A stretch of 64,000 nucleotides of DNA, taken from contig CACZCZ010000002.1 in NCBI GenBank assembly GCA_902779845.1, positions 1 to 64,000 of the forward strand, given 5' to 3'. The notes beneath the pieces were generated by a model. That model was not told the origin of the DNA and did not search any database. It was given only the letters and a program-made list of their open reading frames with translations. This DNA is from an uncultured Bacteroidales bacterium (GTDB lineage: Bacteria; Bacteroidota; Bacteroidia; Bacteroidales; Bacteroidaceae). This document shows positions 34,926-46,000 of this stretch, piece after piece. Position 1 is the stretch's first letter; each line of letters starts with the position of its first letter. Both the position numbers and the translations under genes were made by a program.

Positions 34926-37019
34926 ATGAAGAAGGTATCAACCATTTTATTTTTTATAATGTTCGCGTGCGCGTTAGCGTTCGCGCAGGTTGGGATGACC
35001 AACCCTGTAAAGGTTCAAGTGGAACAACAGGCTGTAAAAGGTCACGATGATTTGCTCGATATAGTTTTCACGTTCACCATCAATAGCGGTTGGCACGTGT
35101 ATAGCCCCGACAACAACGGTGGCCCCACGCCCATGACCATCACGTTGGAAACGCTGGAGGGCGCCCAACTTTCCGGGGCGCTGAAGCTCTCTCCTACTCC
35201 CACCCGCATCGATGACCCCGTATTTGAGTGTGAGGTCACTTATGTTGAGCGCTCTGCCAAAGCCACACAACGCCTTCGTCTCACGGGCGGTAAATGGAAA
35301 GCAACAGGATACCTGCGCTATGGAGCCTGCAACGATGAGGAATGTATGCCTCCCACCAATGTGGAGTTCAGCTATGAGGGGGAGAGAAAGGCCACGGACC
35401 CCTCCTCTGCCTCCCCCAAAGGGGAGGAGTTGTCACCTGACAAGACTGGAGAACAGGCTGACATTGAACAGCAAAATATAGAACAAAAGGAAACAACAGA
35501 TACTACTGCTCAAGCGCAAACTGCTCCCTCCCTCACAGGAAGGGCGGGAGGAGGGTCTTTATGGACTCCCGTCATCGATGAACTGAAAGCCATTGATGTT
35601 GCCAGCGACACACAGTCGCGTTCCCTTTGGGGTATCTTTCTCCTGGGCATTGTCGGCGGCTTGATTGCCCTGCTGACACCTTGCGTGTGGCCCATCATCC
35701 CGATGACCGTCTCCTTCTTCCTTAAACGCGCCAAGGATGACAAACGAAAAGGCCTCCGCGACGCCATCCTCTACGGGCTTTCCATCGTAGTCATCTACGT
35801 GGGACTCGGTCTGCTGGTGACGCTCATCTGGGGACCGTCATCCTTGAACGCCCTGAGCACCAACGCCATCTTCAACCTCTTCCTCTTTGCCCTGCTGGTA
35901 GTCTTCGCCGCATCGTTTCTTGGCGGTTTCGAGATTACACTACCATCTTCATGGAGCACGAAGATGGACGAGAAAGCCAGCTCCACCACGGGCCTGCTGA
36001 GCATCTTCTTCATGGCGCTGACATTGGTGGTTGTGAGTTTTTCCTGCACAGGCCCTATCATCGGACTGTTGCTCGTGGATATGGTCACCAGCGGCTCCGT
36101 TGTGGCCCCGACCGTCGGCATGTTGGGCTTCGCCCTCGCGCTGGCAGCGCCTTTCACGCTCTTTGCGATGTTCCCGACATGGCTGAAGTCAGCACCCAAG
36201 AGCGGCAACTGGATGAATGTCATCAAGGTGGTCCTCGGCCTCGTGGAACTGGCCTTTGCGCTGAAGTTCCTCAGTGTCGCCGACCTGGCCTATGGCTGGC
36301 GTCTGCTGGATCGCGAGACGTTCCTCTGCTTGTGGATTCTCATCTTCGCCCTCATGGGTTTCTACCTTCTGGGTTGGATTCGCCTGCCGCACGACGAAGA
36401 TGAATATGATGACGAGGGCAATGTCATCGCCCGTCCGAGGATTGGCGTGACACGCTTCCTCTCGGCCCTCTGTGTGCTGGCCTTCGCGCTGTACATGGTG
36501 CCAGGCCTATGGGGCGCTCCCTGCAAGGCCGTCAGTGCTTTTGCACCTCCCATGTGGACACAGGACTTCAATCTCAATCCCCACACCGTTGAGGCCGTCT
36601 ATACAGACTATGAGGAAGGTATGGCAGCAGCTCAGAAAGCGGGTAAACCCGTCATGCTGGACTTCACCGGATTCGGCTGTGTCAACTGCCGCAAGATGGA
36701 GGCTGCCGTCTGGCCCGATGCCAAAGTGCGTCAGCTGATGACCGAAGACTACATCCTCGTAAGCCTTTACGTGGATGACAAGACACCCCTTCCCGCCACC
36801 ATTGAAGTCACCGAGAGCGACGGCACTGTCCGCAAGCTCCGCACCATAGGTGACAAATGGAGCTACCTGCAGCGCTCTAAGTTCGGTGCCCAGACACAGC
36901 CCTTTTATGTCCTGGTGGACCACAATGCACGGCCCTTGGCACCTGCATACAGCTACGACGAGGATGTCAACGCTTTTGTGCGCTGGCTTGAACACGGTAT
37001 AGCACAATTCAAGAAATAA
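34926..37019 (+). CDS. dsbD: thiol:disulfide interchange protein DsbD-like
   Basis: Carries reducing power across the inner membrane to periplasmic thioredoxin-fold proteins. Domain order over 697 residues: signal peptide; periplasmic N-terminal domain with the Cys pair in YGACNDEECMPP; linker; about eight transmembrane helices with LTPCVWPIIPM and SFSCTGPIIG; and a C-terminal thioredoxin-like domain with DFTGFGCVNCRKME (CVNC). The linker before the membrane part carries two repeat-encoded inserts (PSSASPKGEEL and PSLTGRAGGG). The papain-like protease gene follows after 36 bases. Confidence 0.93.
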   Translation: MKKVSTILFFIMFACALAFAQVGMTNPVKVQVEQQAVKGHDDLLDIVFTFTINSGWHVYSPDNNGGPTPMTITLETLEGAQLSGALKLSPTPTRIDDPVFECEVTYVERSAKATQRLRLTGGKWKATGYLRYGACNDEECMPPTNVEFSYEGERKATDPSSASPKGEELSPDKTGEQADIEQQNIEQKETTDTTAQAQTAPSLTGRAGGGSLWTPVIDELKAIDVASDTQSRSLWGIFLLGIVGGLIALLTPCVWPIIPMTVSFFLKRAKDDKRKGLRDAILYGLSIVVIYVGLGLLVTLIWGPSSLNALSTNAIFNLFLFALLVVFAASFLGGFEITLPSSWSTKMDEKASSTTGLLSIFFMALTLVVVSFSCTGPIIGLLLVDMVTSGSVVAPTVGMLGFALALAAPFTLFAMFPTWLKSAPKSGNWMNVIKVVLGLVELAFALKFLSVADLAYGWRLLDRETFLCLWILIFALMGFYLLGWIRLPHDEDEYDDEGNVIARPRIGVTRFLSALCVLAFALYMVPGLWGAPCKAVSAFAPPMWTQDFNLNPHTVEAVYTDYEEGMAAAQKAGKPVMLDFTGFGCVNCRKMEAAVWPDAKVRQLMTEDYILVSLYVDDKTPLPATIEVTESDGTVRKLRTIGDKWSYLQRSKFGAQTQPFYVLVDHNARPLAPAYSYDEDVNAFVRWLEHGIAQFKK
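35396..35430. repeat. GC-rich palindrome 1 in dsbD
   Basis: gacccctcctctgcctcccccaaaggggaggag encodes DPSSASPKGEE in the linker before the membrane domain. Confidence 0.78.
35523..35560. repeat. GC-rich palindrome 2 in dsbD
   Basis: ctccctccctcacaggaagggcgggaggagggtct, in the opposite orientation to copy 1, encodes PSLTGRAGGGS about 40 residues further on. Confidence 0.8.
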
Positions 37020-37055
37020 TTATATTGGATACATAACAACTAACTACTACGACCT

Positions 37056-40000
37056 ATGAAGACCTACAAATCTTTGTTAACGACTGTCATGCTCTTAGCC
37101 ATGACAGGGAATATCCTTGCCCAGGATGTCAAATGGGATAAAGAAAAATACCCCGACTACAATCCCACGCCTCATGTGGATCAAGCCCAGCTGACACGCA
37201 TGAAGAAGCGTTTACAGCTGCAGGCTGCACAGGGCAAGCAGCGCCCCGACCACTGGAATAATGCGCTCTCCACCGCCTTCCCGCCCGTCATGAACCAGAG
37301 CGCCGGCTCGTGCGGCTCAGCTTCGCGTATATATTATATGTTCGCACACGAAATGAACGCAGCCCGCTGGGCAGATGGTTCCAAGGCCGAGAACATCTAT
37401 CCTACCCACTTCACATGGTTGCTCACGTGGACAGGCGATAACAGTCACTCCCAAGGCAAGGAGATGATAGCGCAGTTCAACGGTGTTCCCAACAGCGAGG
37501 TATATGGCGGCTACACCTACAGCGATGTCTTCGGCTATCAGGACTGCGACGACGGGCAGAGCAACTACGGCTGGATGCAAGGCTATGACAAATGGTTTCA
37601 TGCCATGAGCAACCGCATCACCGGAACGGCCAATTTCGCACAGGCGCTGAATACCGAAGAGGGACGCGAAATGGTAAAGAACTACCTCTGGAACCACTGC
37701 GGTGATGAGAGCTACAGCACAGGTGGCATCGTAGGTGTCGGCGTGGCTTCAGGTCTCACCTCTGGCACGATAGCCAAGACAACAGCCAACACCGCTGCTG
37801 GCGTTGTTGGAATGAAATATGTCAAGTACTGGGGTACAAGCATCGACCACGCACTCACCATCGTCGGATATGACGACCGCATTGAATTCGACCTCGACGG
37901 CAATGGCAAATACGGCGAGAAGGAGAAGGACGAGGTCGGCGCATGGATCATCGTCAATTCCTGGGGATCCGGCTGGATGAACAAAGGCTTCATCTACTGC
38001 CCCTACGCCGAAGCACGTCCTACGAAAGACGGCACAAGCTACTGGGCTCCCGAATACTATACGCCCCGCCGCGACTACCGTCCGCTGCGCACACTGAAAG
38101 TGAAGATGGACTATGACCACCGCTCGGAAATCGCGCTGTTTGTCGGCGTCTCCTCCAACCTCAACGCCACAAAGGCCGACAAGGAGGTTTGGCTGCGTCA
38201 CTTCTACTACTCTGGCCTTGGCAAGGGCGTCACCGTGAGTGCTGACAACCCCGACCCCGCTATCCCGATGCTGGGCCGTTGGGCCGACGGCAACCTGCAC
38301 AGTGAGCCGATGGAGTTCGGCTACGACATCACCGACCTCGTCAGTGGCTACGACAACGGTCAACCGCTGAAATACTTCTTCCGTGTCGAGACACGCGCCT
38401 GGGCACAGGGAACCGGTAAGATTTACAACGCCAGCATCATCGACTACACCACCGACCGCGAGGGCGTGGAGATCCCCTTCGAGATTGTCGAAGGCGGTAA
38501 GGAGATTGCCAACAAGGGCGCGAAGACCACCATCACCACAGCAGCCCGCTACGAGAACATTCCCGCTCCGCAGAACCTGAATGTCAACGGCACAACGCTC
38601 ACATGGGAAGCTCCCGTCGGCGCACCCTATGACATCAGGAACTACAGCATCTATCAAGATGGCACCTTGCTGACAACCGTGGATGCCACGACCCTCAACG
38701 CCACCATCGGCGAGAACGGCACCTATACCGTTACCGCCACCTACCAAGTCGGCAACAGCGTCTTCGAGAGCCAGCCCTCGTCACCCATCCTCATCGGCTC
38801 TGCGGCCAGCCCCACAGAAGACACTTACATGTCACTCACCGACGGACACTTCACCGTACCCGCCTTCACAACAGGCGGCCTCACCGAATACACCATAGAG
38901 TTCTGGCTGAAGCCTGAATCCTTCGCAGAGAAGTCATTCGGCATCAAGGCCTCATCGGGCAAGTTCCTGTTCTACGTCAACGCCAACAAGAAGGTGGTTG
39001 TAGGCTTCGACGGCGGCGACTTCACCACGTCCACCACGTCTCTCACCACAGACTGGCAGCACATCGCCATTGTGGTGAAGAACTCCAACGTCACCGTCTA
39101 TCGCACAACTACGGCAGCAACTACCAGCACGATAAACGCCATCATCAACTGGAACAGCGGTTGGAGCAATAGTGGCATCAATGGCAACAACGACCTGATG
39201 TTCGGTAAGACCGAGGGAACCGGTAGCGGAAGCAGCGACTACAAGACCGTTGTTGATGCGCCCTGGAACGGGCTCATTGACGAACTTCGCGTATGGAACT
39301 ACGCCCGCACACAATCTGAGATTAAGAGCACCGTAGGTGACGCTTACGTACTGCCGGGCAACTATGAGAAGCTCACACATTACTATATGATGAACACGCG
39401 AGAGAGGGCCGACGGGACGCTCATGCTGGTGGACAGCAAGGGCAAGAATGATGCCGCCCTAGGCAGTGGTCAGTTCACCCCCGGCACCATCGCTCTCAAC
39501 GAAACGAGCAAGCACCCCCACCGAGTAATGTCCTCGACAGCCAAGTTCTCGTTGAGCGTCACCAAGCCCGTGGTAGGACAGCCCGTCACCATCATCGACG
39601 GCAGCAGCCCCAGCACCTCCCAGTGGTCTTGGACATTCACGGGTGCTGAACCCACCGCCAGCCACGTCAGTCGTCCCGTCGTTGTCTTCAACCAAGCGGG
39701 CGAGCAGACGATAGAGCTGACCACCACGAACCTCAAGGGCGAGACCAAGAGCACCAGCAAGACCATCACCGTCGTGGAGGCCGAGAAGCCCGTGGCCGAC
39801 TTCCGCCTGCCCAGCGGAGCCATTGCTGCAGGCCAGCATGTCACGTTCATCAACACCTCCACACCGCTGGACGATGCCTCCTATACATGGACGCTGGATG
39901 GCGCTGCCATCACCACCCTCAACACGATGAACGCCACCGCCACCTATCTTGCCAACGGCACATACACCGTGCGGCTTGAAGCTCGGAATGCAGCCGGTTA

Positions 40001-41708
40001 CAGCGTGGTAGAGAAGCAGGTGGAAGTCGTCAAGGTGGCTCCCGAGGCAGCCTTCAACATCCAGAATAATGTCGCCATCGTGAATGAGCCTATCAACATC
40101 ATCGATGCTTCAAAATACGAACCCGAGAGCTGGGAATGGATGATTCGTAACGACAACCACACCTTCCTTGTGAAAACCCAGAGTGGTAGTGTCAAGATGG
40201 ATAAGCCCGGCATTTACGACGTCACGCTGAAGGTAGGCAACGACATGGGTTCCAACGCCCTGACACGCCAACGTGCCATCACCGTCTGCAATGCCGACGG
40301 ACAGACTGGTCTGAACTTCGACAATCTCGACGACGAGCTGTCGGCAGCTTCTCCCGGTGTCGCACTGAATGTCACCATCGAGTGGTGGATGTATCCGGGT
40401 AGCATCAGCAACACGTGTCTGAAGATGGGCGACAGCGAGAACACCTTCCTGCTGACAACCGAGAGCGACCGCAGCATGAAAGCCACCGTCAAAGGCAAAG
40501 TTGCACAGTCCCTTGCCAGCTACGTCCTCGAGAACGAATGGCACCACTACGCTGTCACCTATTCCTACTCGAAAGCCACCGTCAGTTTCTACCGCGATGG
40601 TGTCCTGTACAACAGCGTCACCAATGCAGGCAAGAACAGCACGAAATGGGCTTCCTTCAAGATGGGCGGCGCCGATGCTCCCATGAATGCCATCGTGGAT
40701 GAGCTGCGTATCTGGAGCAAGGTCATGACCGTTGATGAGATTCGCCAGGTTGCCAACAGCCCCATCGCCAACCCTGCCGACGAAGAGAAGCTGGTGCTCT
40801 ACTATGACTTCAACCAATCTACGGGCGATGTCATCGACCGTAGCGCCAGCAACCTCACCGGCACGCGCACCAACTTCGGTCCCGACGGTGATGCCTGGAC
40901 CAGTTCACGCGGCATCTTCTTCCTCGACTTCGACAGCGAGGCCAAGGATGTCACCGCCACTTACCTGAAGAACTACATGGCTCCGTTTACTACGGGTTCC
41001 GGTTATATCAACCCCAGCGGTGGCACTCGCTTTAAGAAGATGGGAGCACCCTGGACACAGGAAAACAGCGTTGTCAAAGACAACATCACCACTGAGTTCC
41101 ACGTTGATGCCAACAAGAACAACTACATGACCCTCTCCACCTCATGGGACGGCTTCGCCTCCGAGGTGAAGAACCTGAAGATATATCAGACGGTAACGCT
41201 GCCTGCAGGAGCCTATGAATTCGGCACGTGGACGGACAAGGAGGCACAGCTCGGTGCCAACTACCTCGTAGCAGCTGCCGGCACAGGATTCCCCGACTTC
41301 ACGGAACTCGCCGACCAAGCCTTGGGCTACTCTCCGAGCAATGCCACCTGTAAGTTCATTCTGAGCGAGGAGACCCCTGTCAGCCTCGGCATCCTCAGCA
41401 TGATGAGCGGCCAGGCCTGCCACACCGTCAAGCAGTTTGCCCTGTCCATGTCACCCGTCATCGAACTTAAAGCCGGCGAGATCTACGATGCCATCGAAGG
41501 CGTCACCGAGGAAGTGAATGCAGAACCTACGCTGCAGGCCTTTGGAGGTCTCGGCACTATCCGCATCGCTGTCAGCGAGCCGCAGGAAGTCGTGGTGGTA
41601 GCACTCAACGGTGCTGTCATCTGGCAGGGCTTCGTGGTCAAGCAAGCCACCATCCCCGCTCGCAAGGGACTCTATATCGTCAACCACCAGAAGATCATCG
41701 TGAGATAA
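37056..41708 (+). CDS. secreted papain-like (C1) multidomain protein
   Basis: A 1550-residue secreted protein. Signal peptide (1-22, ending NILAQD), then a C1-type peptidase domain with Gln81 and Cys86 (MNQSAGSCGSAS), His265 (SIDHALTIVGYDD) and Asn301 (IIVNSWGSGW). After it come a beta domain, a fibronectin III-like segment (about 500-590), a LamG-like lectin fold (about 595-790), three PKD-like repeats (about 830-1090), a second LamG (about 1090-1285), a DUF5013-like domain (about 1295-1470), and a C-terminal sorting tail (AVIWQGFVVKQATIPARKGLYIV). The catalytic set is complete, so it is probably an active surface protease with sugar- or protein-binding arms. Located between dsbD and the efflux operon. 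Confidence 0.85.
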   Translation: MKTYKSLLTTVMLLAMTGNILAQDVKWDKEKYPDYNPTPHVDQAQLTRMKKRLQLQAAQGKQRPDHWNNALSTAFPPVMNQSAGSCGSASRIYYMFAHEMNAARWADGSKAENIYPTHFTWLLTWTGDNSHSQGKEMIAQFNGVPNSEVYGGYTYSDVFGYQDCDDGQSNYGWMQGYDKWFHAMSNRITGTANFAQALNTEEGREMVKNYLWNHCGDESYSTGGIVGVGVASGLTSGTIAKTTANTAAGVVGMKYVKYWGTSIDHALTIVGYDDRIEFDLDGNGKYGEKEKDEVGAWIIVNSWGSGWMNKGFIYCPYAEARPTKDGTSYWAPEYYTPRRDYRPLRTLKVKMDYDHRSEIALFVGVSSNLNATKADKEVWLRHFYYSGLGKGVTVSADNPDPAIPMLGRWADGNLHSEPMEFGYDITDLVSGYDNGQPLKYFFRVETRAWAQGTGKIYNASIIDYTTDREGVEIPFEIVEGGKEIANKGAKTTITTAARYENIPAPQNLNVNGTTLTWEAPVGAPYDIRNYSIYQDGTLLTTVDATTLNATIGENGTYTVTATYQVGNSVFESQPSSPILIGSAASPTEDTYMSLTDGHFTVPAFTTGGLTEYTIEFWLKPESFAEKSFGIKASSGKFLFYVNANKKVVVGFDGGDFTTSTTSLTTDWQHIAIVVKNSNVTVYRTTTAATTSTINAIINWNSGWSNSGINGNNDLMFGKTEGTGSGSSDYKTVVDAPWNGLIDELRVWNYARTQSEIKSTVGDAYVLPGNYEKLTHYYMMNTRERADGTLMLVDSKGKNDAALGSGQFTPGTIALNETSKHPHRVMSSTAKFSLSVTKPVVGQPVTIIDGSSPSTSQWSWTFTGAEPTASHVSRPVVVFNQAGEQTIELTTTNLKGETKSTSKTITVVEAEKPVADFRLPSGAIAAGQHVTFINTSTPLDDASYTWTLDGAAITTLNTMNATATYLANGTYTVRLEARNAAGYSVVEKQVEVVKVAPEAAFNIQNNVAIVNEPINIIDASKYEPESWEWMIRNDNHTFLVKTQSGSVKMDKPGIYDVTLKVGNDMGSNALTRQRAITVCNADGQTGLNFDNLDDELSAASPGVALNVTIEWWMYPGSISNTCLKMGDSENTFLLTTESDRSMKATVKGKVAQSLASYVLENEWHHYAVTYSYSKATVSFYRDGVLYNSVTNAGKNSTKWASFKMGGADAPMNAIVDELRIWSKVMTVDEIRQVANSPIANPADEEKLVLYYDFNQSTGDVIDRSASNLTGTRTNFGPDGDAWTSSRGIFFLDFDSEAKDVTATYLKNYMAPFTTGSGYINPSGGTRFKKMGAPWTQENSVVKDNITTEFHVDANKNNYMTLSTSWDGFASEVKNLKIYQTVTLPAGAYEFGTWTDKEAQLGANYLVAAAGTGFPDFTELADQALGYSPSNATCKFILSEETPVSLGILSMMSGQACHTVKQFALSMSPVIELKAGEIYDAIEGVTEEVNAEPTLQAFGGLGTIRIAVSEPQEVVVVALNGAVIWQGFVVKQATIPARKGLYIVNHQKIIVR

Positions 41709-41754
41709 TCATCATACAAAAAAACATATCATTTATTAATAAGGTAAAAAGAAC

Positions 41755-42876
41755 ATGAAGAAAGAAATGAAGCTGACGACCATTCTCGTAATGGCTGTTA
41801 GTATGACGTTGATTACATCTTGCGGAGGCAAGAAGCAACAGCAAAGTGCGACATCCGCACCCATCGCCTACAAGACCGTGAAGGTGAAGGCTGAAGACCG
41901 CATCATCGACACAAAGTACAGTGCCACCATTCGCGGCCGTCAGGATATTCAGGTCCTGCCGCAGGTCAGCGGCCAGCTGCGCCAGCTATGCGTCACAGAA
42001 GGTCAGCATGTGCGCAAGGGCCAGACCCTGTTCATCATTGACCAGGTTCCCTATCAGGCAGCATTGAACACCGCAACAGCCAACCTCGAAGCCGCGAAGG
42101 CTGCCGAGGCAACGGCAAAGCTCTCTCTGGAAAGCACACAGAACCTGCACGCTCAGCAGGTGGTCAGCGACTTCGACCTGCAGACAGCCACCAACGCCTA
42201 TGCACAGGCAAAGGCTACGGTAGCACAGGCCACAGCCGCTGTTGTGAATGCTAAGAATTCTCTCTCCTACACGGTCGTCACCAGTCCTGCCGACGGCGTT
42301 GTGGGCACACTGCCCTACCGTGTCGGTGCCCTCGTGGGTCCCACCATCCCCACTCCCCTGACAACCGTTTCTGACAACCATCAGATGTATGTCTATTTCT
42401 CCATGAGCGAGAATCAGCTGCTGCAAAAGATACGTGAGGCCGGCAGCGCAGATGCTGCTGTCAAAGCTCTGCCTCCTGTGCGCTTACAGCTGGTTGACGG
42501 CACTGAATATGAGGAAACAGGTACCGTAGAAACCGCCAGCGGCGTAGTGGACTCCTCCACAGGCAGCGTGCAGCTCCGCGCAGTGTTCAACAACCCCAAG
42601 GGCATCCTTCATTCCGGTTCCACGGGTAATGTCATCATTCCCGTCACCGTCAATGGCATCATCGTGCCTGCTGCTGGAACCAAGAAGCTGCAGACGGTTT
42701 ATCAGGTCTTCAAGGTCGTCAGCAAGGACGGACAGCGCACGGCTGTTGGTACTGACGTGGAGGTTGCCCCCTACAACACCGGCAAGGAGTTTATCATCAC
42801 CAAGGGCTTGAAAGTCGGTGACGAAATCATCGCTGAAGGTGCCGGCATGGTCAAGGAAGGAGCACTGGTGAAATAA
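41755..42876 (+). CDS. RND efflux periplasmic adaptor subunit
   Basis: A 373-residue membrane fusion protein, lipidated (ITSCGGKKQQQ), that bridges an inner-membrane RND pump and an outer-membrane channel. The beta-barrel and lipoyl halves read VLPQVSGQLRQLCVTEGQHVRKGQTLFIID and SYTVVTSPADGVVGTLPYRVGALVG, with an alpha-helical hairpin of alanine-rich heptads between them (about 100-165). First of three consecutive genes of a tripartite pump; substrates cannot be predicted. Confidence 0.93.
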   Translation: MKKEMKLTTILVMAVSMTLITSCGGKKQQQSATSAPIAYKTVKVKAEDRIIDTKYSATIRGRQDIQVLPQVSGQLRQLCVTEGQHVRKGQTLFIIDQVPYQAALNTATANLEAAKAAEATAKLSLESTQNLHAQQVVSDFDLQTATNAYAQAKATVAQATAAVVNAKNSLSYTVVTSPADGVVGTLPYRVGALVGPTIPTPLTTVSDNHQMYVYFSMSENQLLQKIREAGSADAAVKALPPVRLQLVDGTEYEETGTVETASGVVDSSTGSVQLRAVFNNPKGILHSGSTGNVIIPVTVNGIIVPAAGTKKLQTVYQVFKVVSKDGQRTAVGTDVEVAPYNTGKEFIITKGLKVGDEIIAEGAGMVKEGALVK

Positions 42877-43020
42877 TATCTCGCTTACGCGAAGTTTAAG
42901 GTTTAATGTTTAATGTTTAACGACCTCCGGCAACGAATAAACATTAAACATTATGGGCAGAGCCCATTTCCTTAAACATTAAACTTTAAACATTAAACTG
43001 CGGCTTTGCTGCGAATAAAA
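42877..43020. repeat. hairpin-rich repeat between adaptor and permease genes
   Basis: Contains tcgc-ttac-gcga, a perfect 16-base inverted repeat (42904-42919 with 42938-42953, built of gtttaat units), an atgggc-aga-gcccat stem (42953-42967) and further attaaac units up to the permease start. The RNA would fold strongly between two cotranscribed genes. Confidence 0.82.
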
Positions 43021-46000
43021 ATGAAAGGCAATATATTTATCAAAAGGCCGGTGATGGCGATGTCTATCGCTATTGTCATCGTGCTGTTGGGAGCCGTCAG
43101 CTACTTCAATCTGGCTGTCGAGCAGTTCCCCGATATCGCACCTCCTACGGTGGTCGTCAATGCCACCTACCCAGGTGCCTCGGCTGAGACCGTAACAAAA
43201 GCGGTGATTCAACCCCTTGAAGAGAGCATCAACGGTGTGGAGAACATGACCTATATGACCTCCACAGCCACCAACTCCGGTACGGGAACGATTACCGTCT
43301 ATTTCAAGCAGGGTTCTAACCCCGATATGGCTGCCGTCAACGTGCAGAACCGTGTCTCCATGGCACAAGGTCTCCTGCCACAGGAAGTCACCATGATTGG
43401 TGTGACCACCTTCAAGCGACAGACCTCCATGCTGCAGATCAACGTCATGGTCAGCGACAACCCCGACTACGACGCGAACTTTATGGGCAACTACATGGCT
43501 ATCAACGTAACGCCGCAGCTCAAGCGTGTGCAAGGCGTCGGCGAGGTGATGGCCCTGTCTGCCGCCTACTCTCTCCGCATCTGGCTTAAGCCCGAGGTGA
43601 TGGCACAATATGGGTTGAACCCCAGCGACATCACAGCATGTCTGGCCGAGCAGAACTTGGAAGCTGCCGTGGGTAAGTTCGGCGAGAAGCCTATGGAAGG
43701 CGGCCACGGTGAAGGCGTTGACAATGTCTATCAGTACACGCTGCGCTACACCGGCCGACTGAAGGAAGTCTCTGAATTTGAGAACATCGTCATACAGGCC
43801 AAGCCCGACGGTTCACTCCTTCGCCTGAAGGATGTCGCAGATCTTGAATTGGGCCAGGCCGACTACGGCTACAGCGGTAAGTTCAACGGCAAGCCCTCCG
43901 TCACCTTCATGGCCTTCCAGCTCGCTGGTGCCAACGCCAAGGAAACCAACGACCGACTCAGCGCTGCGTTAGCTGAGATGGAGAAGACGCTGCCGAAAGG
44001 CCTTCACTTTGAGCAGATGATGTCCACCAATGACTTCCTGCTTGAGTCCATGGCCAATGTGGAAGAGACGCTTGTCATCGCCATCATCCTCGTCATCCTC
44101 GTGGTGTATTTCTTCCTGCAGGACTTCCGTGCGACACTCATCCCGTCCATCTCCATCATCATTTCGCTCATCGGCACCTTTGCCGCCCTGATGGTGGCGG
44201 GCTTCACCTTGAACCTGCTGACGCTCTTCGCACTGGTGCTGGCCATCGGTACGGTGGTGGATGATGCCATCGTCGTCGTAGAAGCCGTCCAGGCCAAGTT
44301 CGATGCAGGCTACACATCCAGCTATCAGGCTACCAAGGATGCCATGTCTGATGTGACAATGGCTGTGCTCTCCTGTACCTTCGTCTTCATGGCCGTGTTT
44401 ATTCCTGTCGCCATGATGGGTGGTACCACGGGTATGTTCTTCACCCAGTTCGGTGTCACGCTGGCCACTGCCGTAGGTATCTCCTGCGTCTCGGCCCTTG
44501 TCGTCTGCCCTGCCCTCTGCGCCATGCTGATGCGCCCGGCTAAGAAGAACCGCACTGCCGACAACAGCATCAACGCTTTCTTTATCGGACTGAACAAGCG
44601 CACACGCGCTGCGTATGAAGCCAGCTTCGGCGCCATCATGGGTAAGTACACGAAATGGTTGCACGCCGTCATCGGCCGCCGTTGGCTTGCCCCCCTCTCC
44701 TTCATCATTGCAGCCCTGCTCCTCGTATTCTTCATGGGTGTACTGCCCAAAGGACTCGTTCCTCAGGAAGACCAGGGCGTGATGATGGTCAATGTGACCT
44801 GTCCTCCCGGTTCTAACTTGGCCTACACCGAAGGCGTACTGGATAAGGTACAGAAGATTCTGGAGGGCGATGAAGACATCAAGAACTACACACGTGTCTC
44901 CGGTTACGGCATGATGTCCGGTCAGGGTGCTGCCAATGGTATGGTCATCCTGCGAATGAAACACTGGGATGAACGTCACGGCATTCAGCACAGCACCAGC
45001 ATCAAGAAGCTGATGTTGATGCTGAAGATGATGCAGGAGATTCCCGAAGCACAGATCTTCGTCTTCGAACCGGGTATGATTCCCGGCTATGGCTTGGGCT
45101 CCAATGTGGACCTCCACCTGCAAGACCGCAGCGACGGCGACAAGGGTGTCTTCCTGGAGCAGACGCAGGCCTTCCTCGCTGCCCTCAACGAGCGCCCTGA
45201 GATTCAGATGGCTATGACAACCTACGCCCGCAACTATCCGCAATATCAAGTCGAGGTGGATGCTGCGCAGTGCAAGCTTTCTGGTATCTCCCCCGCCACC
45301 GTTCTCAGCGCCATGAGTGGTTATCTGGGCGGCAGCTACGTCTCCAACTTCAACCAGTTCGGTAAGGTCTATCGCGTGATGATGCAGACCGATCCCAAGT
45401 ACCGCACCTCTGAAGCCGACTTATCAAATATGTACGTACGCGGAAGCAAGGGCATGGCCCCCATCTCTCAGTTCGTCAAGCTGACGCCGGTGCTCGGTCC
45501 TGAAATCGACACCCACTTCAACCTCTTCTCAGAGATCTCCTGTATGGTACAGCCTGCACAGGGCTACACCACCAGTGATGCCATGCGCGCCATTCAGGAA
45601 GTGCATGATCAGACGCTCCCCGACCACATCACCTTCGAGTACGGCAGCATCTCACGCGAGGAGTACGAGCAGATGGGCTCCAACCAGACCATCCTCATCT
45701 ACGCCATCTGCGTAGTCCTCATCTTCCTCATCCTCTCCTGCCTCTACGAGAGCTTCCTGGTGCCTTTCGCCGTCATCCTTTCCGTACCTGCAGGTCTGAT
45801 GGGTTCCTTCGGCTTCGCATGGCTCTGGAATCAGGTCTCAGTAGGCATCGGCCGTGCCCTCACTGGTGCGGACATGTATGTCATCGGACAGATTGAGAAC
45901 AACATCTACCTGCAGACTGGTGTCATCATGCTTATCGGTCTGTTGGCTAAGACCGCCATCCTGATTACCGAGTTCGCTCTGGAGCGTCGCCGCAAGGGGA

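Noticed and set aside
43969-45249. 426-residue minus-strand frame opposite the RND permease
   Set aside because: His/Gly-rich shadow of a clear efflux permease.
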